Counted from the stretch's first letter, positions 35,472 through 43,107 are shown. The stretch: DNA of 64,000 bases from DTU063 sp001512695 (GCA_049658265.1 JBASOM010000121.1:1-64000), one strand, 5' to 3'. The notes: generated from the sequence alone by a model not told the origin. Translations and numbers: made by a program.

Positions 35472-35849
35472 ATGGAATTTCCAGGAGATTTGAAATATCA
35501 TCAAGAGCATACATGGGCGAAAGTTGAAGGCGATGTTGCTACAGTCGGAATAACTGACTATGCCCAAGACCAGCTGGGCGAAGTTTTGTTTGTGGATTTG
35601 CCTGAAGTTGGCGATACAGTCACTCAGGGTGAGCCCTTTGGCAGCATAGAATCGGCTAAAGTTGCCTCAGACCTTTACGCACCCATTAGCGGAGAGATTA
35701 TCGAAGTAAATGAAGCACTCGATGATGAGCCTGAGCTGGTAAACAGTTCACCTTATGAAGACGGTTGGATAATTAAGGTGAAAGTAAGCGATCCTGCTGA
35801 AGAGGCAAATCTCCTTTCTAGCAGTGACTACGAAAAAACCCTGGAATAA
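35472..35849 (+). CDS. gcvH: Glycine cleavage system H protein
   Basis: 125 aa, complete lipoyl carrier protein. The lipoyl-lysine is K63 in GSIESAKVASDLYAP. It is in the Wood-Ljungdahl locus together with lpdA, as in several acetogens. No lipoyl ligase, gcvP or gcvT is nearby, so whether it serves glycine metabolism or another lipoamide-dependent reaction cannot be decided here. Confidence 0.95.
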   Translation: MEFPGDLKYHQEHTWAKVEGDVATVGITDYAQDQLGEVLFVDLPEVGDTVTQGEPFGSIESAKVASDLYAPISGEIIEVNEALDDEPELVNSSPYEDGWIIKVKVSDPAEEANLLSSSDYEKTLE

Positions 35850-35855
35850 TAGTCC

Positions 35856-35886
35856 CTACAAGCCACTTTTAACAAGTGGCTTGTAG
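35856..35886 (+). terminator. Hairpin after gcvH
   Basis: A perfect 13-bp stem (35856-35868 with 35874-35886) with a 5-nt loop. The following sequence is TATTAATAAAA rather than a solid T-run, so termination may be partial and some transcripts may continue into acsV. Confidence 0.7.
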
Positions 35887-35948
35887 TATTAATAAAATGG
35901 GAGCTTTAAATTGTATATTTCGAAGAAACAGATAGGGTGATAACCAAT

Positions 35949-37877
35949 ATGGATAAATGTATAGTTACCTTTTTGCCCATAGGTAAGGCTGTTGAGGTTG
36001 CCAAGGGCACCAATTTAATGGAAGCGGCACGAAAGGCCGGTGTATTTCTTGACGCCCCTTGCGGAGGCAAAGGCCATTGTGGCAAATGCCGGGTAACGGT
36101 CAAATCGGGCCAACACAAGCATGAATACACTCCCATTCTCACGGAAGACGAAATCCAGCAAGGCACGAGGCTTGCCTGTCTTACCTGGGTCCAAGAAGAC
36201 ATGACCGTTAAGCTTATGGAAGTGGATGTTGTCAACGACATAATGGTGGAAAATATAACGTCTAGAGCAAGCACAAAATTAGTCAACAGGGCTATTGATA
36301 TTCTAAAGGATTCAGGTATTAAAGTTGGAACTAGTTTTAAGATTGTCCCTGTCAAGCTCCCCGAGCCTACAATAGATGACAATATCCCCGACCTGGAAAG
36401 GGTACAGCGAGAGCTGAAAAGCGTTTTGGGATGTACAATGGTAAATTGGACCATAGATGCACTGAGAAAGCTGCCTGTGCTGTTAAGGGATTCCGATTAC
36501 GGAATAACCCTGACACTTTTGAAAAATGGAGGCGGATACGATGTCATTAATGTGTCTGCCGAAAGCAAGACCTCTTCTTATGGACTTTGTGTTGATGTAG
36601 GCACAACTACTGTGGCAGCCTGCTTGGTGGATATTGAGACCGGAGAAATAAAATCATCTGCCAACAGCGGTAACCTTCAGATGCAGTACGGTGGCGACAT
36701 AATTAACCGCATTATCTATTCCACGAAGGAAAATGGACTGGAGAAACTCAACCATGCCATAGTTGAAGGCACCGTAAATCAGCTGCTCAGGGAAATGATA
36801 AAAGAGCTTGAAATTACACAAGACGAAATAGTTTTCTCGGTCTTTGCAGGTAATACAACCATGGCCCATCTGCTGCTGAGGGTTTATGCGGAAAATATCC
36901 GGCTGGAACCTTATATACCGGTATTTAGAAACGCACCTGCATTGAAGGCTGGCGACATTTCACTTGGTATAAACAAAAATGCCCCGGTATTTATTCTCCC
37001 CAATGTGGCAAGCTATGTGGGCGGCGATATAGTTGCGGGAGTTTTGGCATCGGGTCTGTGGAACGGTGACGAGACCGTGCTCTTTATAGATTTGGGCACC
37101 AACGGAGAAATAGTGCTGGGAAATAAGGAATGGATGTTGACCTGTGCTTGTTCGGCAGGACCGGCCTTTGAGGGCGGCGAAATCAGCTGCGGCATGAGGG
37201 CAGCCAGCGGTGCCATTGATGAGGTAAGAATTGATAGGCAAAATTTAAGACCCGTTGTCAGGGTCATCGGAGACACAAAACCCAAAGGCATATGCGGCTC
37301 TGGAATAATTGACCTTATTGCCGAAATGTTTTTAAAGGGTATAATAGATATGAAGGGGAAAATAAATCAAAACATAAAATCTGACAGAATAAGGTACAAC
37401 CAGCATTTCGGCTGTTTTGAATACGTAGTAGCCTTCGGCAGTGAAACCAAGGACGGTCTAGACATAACAATAAATGAGATTGATATCGACAATTTCCTCC
37501 GGGCCAAAGGTGCCGTCTATTCCGGTGCAAAAACCCTTCTGAACAACATAGGAATGGATGTTTCCGATATTGACAGGGTCATCATCGCTGGAGGCATAGG
37601 GCAAAACCTTGATATAAACAATTCAATTACTATCGGCCTGTTGCCCGATTTACCCCATGAAAAATTTGAGTTTATCGGCAACAGCTCCCTCACCGGGGCA
37701 TATGCATGTCTTGTAAGTGACGATGCTCGGGAAAAGGTAAAGGAGATTGCCGACAGTATGACTTACATCGAACTGAGCGCAGACCCGGCTTACATGGAAG
37801 AATTTATTAGCGCCTGTTTTCTGCCTCATACGGATACCAGTCTATTCCCCAGCTTAAAAAAGGCGATGAATTTATAG
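35949..37877 (+). CDS. acsV: Reductive activator of the corrinoid protein (RACo/AcsV)
   Basis: About 642 aa. The N-terminal 2Fe-2S ferredoxin domain has C38, C44, C47 and C77 (DAPCGGKGHCGKC). A linker domain follows, then the ASKHA-type ATPase module (CVDVGTTTVAACLVD, FIDLGTNGEIVLG, IAGGIGQNLDI; DUF4445/RACo family). It uses ATP binding to drive electrons onto inactive Co(II) of AcsCD. The start is ATG 35949, 7 nt after GGGTGAT; a GTG at 35937 is inside that site. Confidence 0.93.
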   Translation: MDKCIVTFLPIGKAVEVAKGTNLMEAARKAGVFLDAPCGGKGHCGKCRVTVKSGQHKHEYTPILTEDEIQQGTRLACLTWVQEDMTVKLMEVDVVNDIMVENITSRASTKLVNRAIDILKDSGIKVGTSFKIVPVKLPEPTIDDNIPDLERVQRELKSVLGCTMVNWTIDALRKLPVLLRDSDYGITLTLLKNGGGYDVINVSAESKTSSYGLCVDVGTTTVAACLVDIETGEIKSSANSGNLQMQYGGDIINRIIYSTKENGLEKLNHAIVEGTVNQLLREMIKELEITQDEIVFSVFAGNTTMAHLLLRVYAENIRLEPYIPVFRNAPALKAGDISLGINKNAPVFILPNVASYVGGDIVAGVLASGLWNGDETVLFIDLGTNGEIVLGNKEWMLTCACSAGPAFEGGEISCGMRAASGAIDEVRIDRQNLRPVVRVIGDTKPKGICGSGIIDLIAEMFLKGIIDMKGKINQNIKSDRIRYNQHFGCFEYVVAFGSETKDGLDITINEIDIDNFLRAKGAVYSGAKTLLNNIGMDVSDIDRVIIAGGIGQNLDINNSITIGLLPDLPHEKFEFIGNSSLTGAYACLVSDDAREKVKEIADSMTYIELSADPAYMEEFISACFLPHTDTSLFPSLKKAMNL

Positions 37878-37989
37878 GTTTTACAGCCACAAGTATTCAA
37901 GTTGCGATTATAACGACAGTACTAAGGAACCACACAATTAAGGGATGATTGTTTCTGTCATCTAGACGAAATTAGCTTTACACAGGGTG

Positions 37990-38007
37990 TTTATGTGATA
38001 TCATAAA
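37990..38007 (+). promoter_or_regulatory. Small dyad upstream of the nickel-related module
   Basis: TTTATG-N6-CATAAA (37990-37995 with 38002-38007), directly before the AGGAGG of the gene at 38025. It might be an operator or a short hairpin; no convincing promoter hexamers are seen nearby. Confidence 0.3.
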
Positions 38008-38024
38008 ATAGAAGGAGGAGTATC

Positions 38025-38270
38025 ATGAGCGAACACAATTGCTGCAGAGGATGCGGAGGCAGGGCAAGTAAGGAAAAAGATGTTGAGACCATGAGAATAC
38101 TTTTAGCCCACTGGATTGAGCATAACAACTCCCACGAACAGGGTTTCAGAGAATGGGCTGAGAAAGCAGAGAAAATTGGAAATGCCAAGGTATATGAAAT
38201 GATTACAAAAGCAGCTGACTCCCTTAAAGCCGCCAGTGATTACTTGCTTGAAGCCAAAAAACACATATAA
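38025..38270 (+). CDS. Small protein with N-terminal Cys motif, CooT neighbour
   Basis: 81 aa. The N-terminus has CCRGCGG at residues 6-12, and the remainder is two charged helices with His residues (AHWIEHNNSHEQGFREWAEK). A Cys/His-rich start and a following cooT-like gene suggest metal handling, possibly nickel. The family name is uncertain; a DUF8180-type domain is possible. GGAGGAG precedes the ATG. It is the first gene of a three-gene group closing the Wood-Ljungdahl locus. Confidence 0.7.
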   Translation: MSEHNCCRGCGGRASKEKDVETMRILLAHWIEHNNSHEQGFREWAEKAEKIGNAKVYEMITKAADSLKAASDYLLEAKKHI

Positions 38271-38287
38271 GTAAGGGAGGTGCTAGA

Positions 38288-38485
38288 ATGTGTGAATCTA
38301 AGGTGTACATCCTGGAAGATGGCCAGGAAAAAAAGCTGATGGACAATGTAATCCACATAGAACCTCAAGATGGGAAATTGTTTATGTATGACCTATTAGG
38401 TGAACAGAAGATTGTAGATGCCGTGATTAAAGAAATTAAACTTCTTGAACATAAAATAATACTTGAGAGAGAGAAATCAAAATGA
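38288..38485 (+). CDS. cooT: CooT family nickel-binding protein
   Basis: 65 aa, matching the CooT family along its length: MCESKVYILEDG at the start, IHIEPQDGKLFMYDLLGEQK in the middle, and KEIKLLEHKIILE at the end. In Rhodospirillum CooT, Cys2 is needed for Ni binding by the dimer, and C2 is present here. It probably delivers or stores Ni for CooS/AcsB together with the CooC ATPases. The TGA overlaps the next ATG by 4 nt. Confidence 0.85.
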   Translation: MCESKVYILEDGQEKKLMDNVIHIEPQDGKLFMYDLLGEQKIVDAVIKEIKLLEHKIILEREKSK

Positions 38486-38892
38486 ATATAGCAGTAGTAG
38501 ACGGCATGGGAGGAGGCATCGGCAGTCAAATCATATCACTTTTGAGGCAGGATCTCCCCAGTGACATTAAAATCTATGCCCTGGGTACAAATTCAGCCGC
38601 AACCTCCAACATGATGAAGGAAAAGGCCAACAAGGGTGCTACCGGAGAGAGCGCTATAACTTTTGCCGTAAACAAGGTAGATGTCATAGTTGGTTCCCTG
38701 GGAATAATTATTCCCAACTCCATGTTGGGGGAGATAACTCCAAGCATTGCAACGGCCATAGCCTCCTGCAATGCCAAGAAGATTCTCATACCGATTATAG
38801 ACACCGATGACATTACCCTCTTGGGGATAGAAAAGAAGCCATTGTTTTTGGCGATCAAAGATGCTATAGAAAAAATAAAAGAACTATTGTAG
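38482..38892 (+). CDS. DUF3842 family protein
   Basis: 136 aa, Rossmann-like start AVVDGMGGGIGSQIISLL, then ALGTNSAATSNMMK and a hydrophobic VDVIVGSLGIIIPNSMLGE. The family (DUF3842) has no established function but is commonly next to CooT-like genes in anaerobes. The 4-nt ATGA overlap with cooT indicates a joint product ratio. A role in nickel or cofactor handling is inferred from this context only. Confidence 0.82.
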   Translation: MNIAVVDGMGGGIGSQIISLLRQDLPSDIKIYALGTNSAATSNMMKEKANKGATGESAITFAVNKVDVIVGSLGIIIPNSMLGEITPSIATAIASCNAKKILIPIIDTDDITLLGIEKKPLFLAIKDAIEKIKELL

Positions 38893-38910
38893 AACTTGTA
38901 AAAATCATCA

Positions 38911-38937
38911 TGCCGCAATGCAGCGGCTTTTTTGTTT
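38911..38937 (+). terminator. Terminator of the Wood-Ljungdahl / CooT transcript
   Basis: GCCGC-AATGCA-GCGGC stem (38912-38927) followed by TTTTTTGTTT. Confidence 0.88.
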
Positions 38938-38981
38938 CAGGGAGAAAGGTAAAAAAGTACCAACTTTTTTTAAAAAAATCA

Positions 38982-39010
38982 TTGACTTCATGCAACATGA
39001 AGTGTATAAT
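38982..39010 (+). promoter_or_regulatory. plsY promoter with palindromic operator in the spacer
   Basis: TTGACT (38982-38987), 17-bp spacer, TATAAT (39005-39010). Inside lies an 8-bp inverted repeat, ACTTCATG-CAA-CATGAAGT (38985-39003), filling the spacer from -35 to -10. A dimeric repressor bound here would block RNA polymerase. The consensus does not match FapR or FabT sites as I know them. Confidence 0.7.
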
Positions 39011-39063
39011 ATTAAGTGAATTAGAAATTGTGAAAAATCTCTTCAGAAAGGTGAAGAATCGTC

Positions 39064-39660
39064 TTGATAAAAACTATCGTATATATTATAGTAAGTTACC
39101 TGATAGGTTCCATCTCCTTTGCGTATTATATCTGCAGCAAATTTTACTCCATCGATATCCGCCAATACGGTAGTGGGAATCCCGGCTCCACCAATGTTCT
39201 TCGCGTGCTAGGAGCAAAGCCAGCCCTTATAGTTTTCGTGGCAGATTTGTTAAAAGGCCTAATAACGGTATCCATCGGCAGACTTATAGGTGGAGAAAAC
39301 CTGGCCCTGCTTGCTGCCATTGCGGTAGTCGTAGGTCACGACTGGTCAATCTTTCTCAACTTCAAGGGAGGCAAGGGCATAGCCACTAGCTTAGGAGTTG
39401 TCATTGGCGTCTTTCCGAAAGTGGCTCCCATACTTATAATAGTTGGCATTTCAGTTATATTCATATCCCGCTACGTTTCGTTAGGTTCAATTACTACAGC
39501 AACTCTGTTACCTATACTTCTTATAATATTTAAATACCCGGCAAAACACATAATAGTTGGCCTAATTATAGGAGCGATAGCCGTATATCGCCACAGGGAC
39601 AACATAGAGAGGCTGCTTGCTGGTAAGGAAAACAAATTAGGCCAAAAGGTAAAGAGATGA
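39064..39660 (+). CDS. plsY: Glycerol-3-phosphate acyltransferase PlsY
   Basis: 198 aa integral membrane acyltransferase that moves an acyl group from acyl-phosphate to glycerol-3-phosphate, the first step of phospholipid synthesis. Family motifs: YLIGSISFAY at the N-terminus, YGSGNPGSTNVLRVLG, GHDWSIFLNFKGGKGIATSLG and AVYRHRDNIERLLAGKE. The start is TTG 39064 with AAAGGTGA 10 nt upstream. It stands alone between the nickel module and the glycerol genes; the substrate links it to the latter. Confidence 0.94.
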   Translation: MIKTIVYIIVSYLIGSISFAYYICSKFYSIDIRQYGSGNPGSTNVLRVLGAKPALIVFVADLLKGLITVSIGRLIGGENLALLAAIAVVVGHDWSIFLNFKGGKGIATSLGVVIGVFPKVAPILIIVGISVIFISRYVSLGSITTATLLPILLIIFKYPAKHIIVGLIIGAIAVYRHRDNIERLLAGKENKLGQKVKR

Positions 39661-39665
39661 CCAAT

Positions 39666-39722
39666 TGGTAAAAAGTATCAAATAACTGCAAAAACGCATA
39701 TCATATCTGATACTTATTACCA
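39666..39722 (+). promoter_or_regulatory. Long dyad, candidate activator site upstream of glpP
   Basis: Two 15-nt arms, TGGTAAAAAGTATCA (39666-39680) and its near-perfect complement (39708-39722, one mismatch), separated by 27 nt. Its centre is about 99 bp before the start site predicted from the sigma-54 promoter at 39766, a normal place for an enhancer-binding protein. It may alternatively be a terminator-like hairpin for plsY, but no T-run follows. Confidence 0.55.
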
Positions 39723-39765
39723 TGTCCGCAACCTGTAAATGCCCAATTAACTGCATTTGTCAATT

Positions 39766-39781
39766 TGGCACAGATTTTGCA
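39766..39781 (+). promoter_or_regulatory. Sigma-54 (-24/-12) promoter of the glpP-glpK unit
   Basis: TGGCACA-GATT-TTGCA at 39766-39781, matching the TGGCAC-N5-TTGC core with correct GG/GC spacing. The expected start is near 39793, leaving about 65 nt of leader before glpP. A second dyad AAATGC-N10-GCATTT (39737-39758) lies just upstream of it. Confidence 0.85.
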
Positions 39782-39857
39782 ATAATATAAAAGTGGATAT
39801 TTACAAACACATAATGGGGTGTTTGCAGGTATTACTGTGTAATCTAGAGGTGATTCC

Positions 39858-40466
39858 TTGGATGATGTTTTGAATGATTTGATCATGTCACCAGTAATAC
39901 CGGCAATACGAGATATCGAGAGAATCGACTTAGCTCTATCCAAGAAATCTCGATGCATATTTATTCTGACCGGCAATATACTGAATATTAAGGATGTTGT
40001 AAATCGAGCTAAAAGCGCAGGCAAAAGAGTTTTCCTACATGTCGATTTACTTGAAGGCATTAGCAAAAATGGTATGGGCATGAAATATATAGCCCAAGAG
40101 ATTAAGCCGGATGGAATTCTTACAACTAGATCAAATCTCGTTAGTTGCGCAAAAGCTGAAGGCCTTTTCACCATCCAAAGAATATTCGTACTTGACAGTC
40201 TCGCCATTGATACCGCTACTAAGTCCGTAAAGCATGTAACCCCCAATGCTATTGAAATCCTACCGGCGGTAATACCGAAAGTTATCAGAAGGATTTGCCA
40301 AAGGGTTTCTTACCCGATAATCGCCGGAGGCCTTATCGAAGAGGAAAGTGAAGTGAAGGCGGCACTTCAAGAAGGTGCCATAGCCATCTCGGTGTCAAAT
40401 GAAAATATATGGAACATACCTTTTGAGGACTTGGAGATGTGGAGAAAGTCCTTCCTGGGTAAATAA
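39858..40466 (+). CDS. glpP: Glycerol-3-phosphate responsive antiterminator GlpP
   Basis: 202 aa, GlpP family TIM-barrel RNA-binding antiterminator. Family segments: SPVIPAIRDIERIDLAL, FLHVDLLEGISKNGMGMKYI, DGILTTRSNLVSCAK and IIAGGLIEEESEV. With glycerol-3-phosphate it stops transcription termination in the leaders of glp genes. The start is TTG 39858 with AGAGGTGA before it. It is first in a sigma-54 dependent unit. Likely local targets are the structures before glpK (41433-41472) and between glpK and glpA (43061-43107). Confidence 0.92.
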   Translation: MDDVLNDLIMSPVIPAIRDIERIDLALSKKSRCIFILTGNILNIKDVVNRAKSAGKRVFLHVDLLEGISKNGMGMKYIAQEIKPDGILTTRSNLVSCAKAEGLFTIQRIFVLDSLAIDTATKSVKHVTPNAIEILPAVIPKVIRRICQRVSYPIIAGGLIEEESEVKAALQEGAIAISVSNENIWNIPFEDLEMWRKSFLGK

Positions 40467-40609
40467 GTACACTACTATTGTGTTGTCTTTATTTGCCTTG
40501 TAAGGATTTTTAATTTGCCCAAAAAGGAGGGGGGTGTTCACAAAAGGGCTCTTGAGTTATTAATAGGTTACAACTTCTTAGGACCAAAATAACTTGGAGG
40601 TGACATTTT

Positions 40610-40993
40610 GTGAAAAACATCGGTTCTATTATTGGATTTGCTATTGCTGGTATATTCGTAATGTCAGTATGGGGGGCTTTTGCAGAGGCATACGGTATTT
40701 TTGGAGGCTGGTTTGCCGGGCTTGCGATTATTTCAATAATGTGGTTTATGAACCATTTCCTAGAACTTGTTGCTAACGAAGGCGCCTTTGTCGACATGGC
40801 AGCCGGTATTGCAGTGACGGGCACTCTTAGGGACGTATTTCTCAATGGTCCGCAAGCAGGAATCGACTCACTGCCTACATTAGCTTTTGTAGCTATTGGT
40901 GCTGTACTTGCCGGTGTAACAGCGGTTGCCATTGAAAAAATGTGGGCAGAAAGAGATGCCGCTGTTTCAGCAAAAGAAGACATTTCCGCGTAG
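40610..40993 (+). CDS. Putative glycerol transporter subunit (Lin0368-like), paralogue 1
   Basis: 127 aa with about four membrane helices and a short polar tail. It shares with the next gene the pattern GGWFAGLAIISIMWFMNH, then GAFVDMAAGIAVTG, so the two are paralogues. Similar small membrane proteins occur next to glycerol/dihydroxyacetone kinase genes in Listeria (Lin0368 family) and are proposed to carry glycerol. No GlpF aquaporin is in the window, so this pair would fill that slot. The start is GTG 40610 with GGAGGTGA. The 143 nt after glpP hold no clear terminator. Confidence 0.72.
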   Translation: MKNIGSIIGFAIAGIFVMSVWGAFAEAYGIFGGWFAGLAIISIMWFMNHFLELVANEGAFVDMAAGIAVTGTLRDVFLNGPQAGIDSLPTLAFVAIGAVLAGVTAVAIEKMWAERDAAVSAKEDISA

Positions 40994-41027
40994 GCTTATC
41001 ATGAAAAAATAAGGGGGAGGTATATAA

Positions 41028-41366
41028 ATGACATTTCCAAAGATTATAGCGACTATAGCTGGTGGTTTTATATTCCCATTTCTCATAAGACTATGCTGGG
41101 GAAAACTTGTTGAACATTTAGGACCTATTGGCGGTTGGATCGCTGCCGGGTTTATAGTCGGTACCACATGGACACTCAACCACGGAGTAGGTCTAATCTA
41201 TCAATCCGGAGCAGCTTGGATTGACATGGCCTGGGCAGCATTTATTGGCTTGTTTGTAGCTTCAGCCCTATCCGGTGACGATGTAGGCAAAGGTTTAGGG
41301 ACGGTTATTAATGCAATTCTTGGAGGAATTCTAGGCGGATTTATTCTCTACTGCTTGTATGTTTGA
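41028..41366 (+). CDS. Putative glycerol transporter subunit (Lin0368-like), paralogue 2
   Basis: 112 aa, about four membrane helices. It has the same core as its neighbour: GGWIAAGFIVGTTWTLNH and SGAAWIDMAWAAFIG. The acidic residue and His-Asn in these motifs are kept in both. They probably act as a hetero-oligomer; function is by context with glpK and from the Listeria comparison. AGGGGGAGG precedes the ATG. Confidence 0.72.
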   Translation: MTFPKIIATIAGGFIFPFLIRLCWGKLVEHLGPIGGWIAAGFIVGTTWTLNHGVGLIYQSGAAWIDMAWAAFIGLFVASALSGDDVGKGLGTVINAILGGILGGFILYCLYV

Positions 41367-41432
41367 TTGTCAGAAAAATATTAATATCCTTACTGACTGC
41401 AAAATAATATATAAAAGTTAATAGTAACAAAA

Positions 41433-41472
41433 GTGCCGCATTAGGAAATTTTGGTGCGGCCTAGGCCGCACC
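41433..41472 (+). promoter_or_regulatory. Switch-like leader structure before glpK
   Basis: A perfect 20-bp palindrome at 41453-41472 (core GCGGCCTAGGCCGC) can fold as a hairpin. Its left arm TGCGGC (41455-41460) can instead pair with GCCGCA (41435-41440). The two folds exclude each other. No T-run follows the palindrome, so it may regulate by RNA stability or protein binding rather than termination. GlpP is a candidate ligand. Confidence 0.5.
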
Positions 41473-41520
41473 GCACACATAAATCTAAAATAATATTATA
41501 AAAACAAGGAGGAATGTTTA

Positions 41521-43014
41521 GTGGCTAAGTATGTAATGGCTTTAGACCAGGGGACAACCAGTTCAAGGGGGATCATCTTTGATGAGAACGGAACCATTAA
41601 GGGTGTAACCAACCGCGAATTCACCCAGATTTACCCCAAGCCCGGCTGGGTAGAACACGACCCAATGGAAATTTGGGGAAGCCAGATTGGCGTGGCCAAG
41701 GAAGTTCTTGAAAAAAGCGGTCTGTCTCCAAGCGATATTGCAGCAATAGGTATAACCAACCAGCGCGAAACCACCATTGTATGGGATAAGAATACCGGCA
41801 AACCCGTTTACAATGCCATTGTATGGCAGTGCCGCAGAACGGCTCCTATTTGTGACGAGCTGAAAGAAAAAGGGCTCACCGAAAAAATCCGCGAAAAGAC
41901 CGGTCTCGTAATTGACGCTTATTTCTCCGGCACAAAAGTAAAATGGATCCTCGACAATGTGGAAGGTGCCAGGGAAAAAGCAGAAAAAGGCGAATTGCTA
42001 TTCGGTAACGTTGACACATGGCTCATTTGGAACCTGACCGGTGGCAAGGTTCACGTCACCGACTACAGTAACGCCTCAAGAACAATGCTCTTTAATATCC
42101 ATACGCTGGATTGGGACGATGAAATACTGGCAGAACTCAACATACCTCGCGCAATGCTTCCGAAACCAATGCCCTCAAGCCATGTATACGGATACACCAC
42201 CACAGAAGTATTCGGAGGCGAAGTTCCGATTGCCGGTGACGCCGGTGACCAGCAAGCAGCACTGTTCGGTCAGGCCTGCTACAGCCCGGGTATGGCGAAG
42301 AACACATACGGAACCGGATGCTTCATGTTGATGAACACTGGTGAAAAAGCTGTCGCTTCCGAGAGCGGACTGCTGACCACCATAGCATGGGGTGTAAATG
42401 GCAAAGTAGAATATGCCCTTGAAGGCAGTATCTTCATAGCTGGTGCTGTAGTACAGTGGCTCAGAGATGAGCTCAGAATTCTCGACAATGCAGCCCAGAG
42501 TGAAGAGCTTGCAACAAAAGTAGAAGACAACAACGGAGTATACCTGGTACCCGCCTTTGTAGGTCTAGGTGCCCCTTACTGGGATATGTATGCTCGCGGC
42601 ACAATTGTAGGCCTCACCCGCGGTGCAAAGCGTGAACATATCGTCAGAGCTGCACTTGAGTCAATTTGCTATCAGACAAGAGACGTTCTCGAAGCCATGC
42701 AGAAAGACTCCGGCATAACCCTGAAGAGCCTCAAGGTAGACGGCGGAGCAGTTGCTAACAACTTCCTGATGCAATTCCAGTCTGACATCTTAGGCGTACC
42801 CGTTGACAGACCGAAAGTAATTGAAACAACCGCTTTAGGTGCTGCATATCTGGCTGGTCTTGCAGTAGGATACTGGAAAGACAAAGATGACATCGCAGCT
42901 AAGTGGCAGATCGATAGGACCTTTGAACCGGAAATGGACAGTGAAACAAGAGATAACCTATATAAGGGTTGGAAGAAAGCTGTCGAAAGAGCTCTCGATT
43001 GGGAAGATAAATAA
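41521..43014 (+). CDS. glpK: Glycerol kinase
   Basis: 497 aa FGGY kinase. ATP-dependent phosphorylation of glycerol to glycerol-3-phosphate. N-terminal DQGTTSSRGIIFDENG, GITNQRETTIVWD, the GDAGDQQAALFGQ block and the C-terminal KVDGGAVANNFLMQFQ block are all typical. The start is GTG 41521 with AAGGAGGAA. In many Firmicutes a His in the middle of GlpK is phosphorylated by HPr of the PTS; this region was not examined in enough detail to assign it. Confidence 0.96.
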   Translation: MAKYVMALDQGTTSSRGIIFDENGTIKGVTNREFTQIYPKPGWVEHDPMEIWGSQIGVAKEVLEKSGLSPSDIAAIGITNQRETTIVWDKNTGKPVYNAIVWQCRRTAPICDELKEKGLTEKIREKTGLVIDAYFSGTKVKWILDNVEGAREKAEKGELLFGNVDTWLIWNLTGGKVHVTDYSNASRTMLFNIHTLDWDDEILAELNIPRAMLPKPMPSSHVYGYTTTEVFGGEVPIAGDAGDQQAALFGQACYSPGMAKNTYGTGCFMLMNTGEKAVASESGLLTTIAWGVNGKVEYALEGSIFIAGAVVQWLRDELRILDNAAQSEELATKVEDNNGVYLVPAFVGLGAPYWDMYARGTIVGLTRGAKREHIVRAALESICYQTRDVLEAMQKDSGITLKSLKVDGGAVANNFLMQFQSDILGVPVDRPKVIETTALGAAYLAGLAVGYWKDKDDIAAKWQIDRTFEPEMDSETRDNLYKGWKKAVERALDWEDK

Positions 43015-43060
43015 TACTTGTCAAAGCAAAAGCTTAAAAAATTTCTTAAGCATTTAAAGC

Positions 43061-43107
43061 TGTGGCGGAGAATAAGGAGAACCACACCTTTATATAGGTG
43101 TGGTTTT
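43061..43107 (+). terminator. Terminator/antiterminator between glpK and glpA
   Basis: Terminator: ACCACACCT (43081-43089) pairs with AGGTGTGGT (43096-43104), followed by TTTT. Upstream, TGTGG (43061-43065) can pair with CCACA (43082-43086) and so break the terminator. A further GCTTAA/TTAAGC hairpin is at 43032-43051. This arrangement fits GlpP-controlled antitermination of the glycerol-3-phosphate dehydrogenase genes, as known for B. subtilis glpD. Confidence 0.72.

Noticed and set aside
35949..37877. Reading the ferredoxin-headed protein as a methyltransferase activator of the RamA type
   Set aside because: The N-terminal 2Fe-2S domain and its position after acsB-gcvH fit the AcsV/RACo activator; RamA carries 4Fe-4S domains at its C-terminus.
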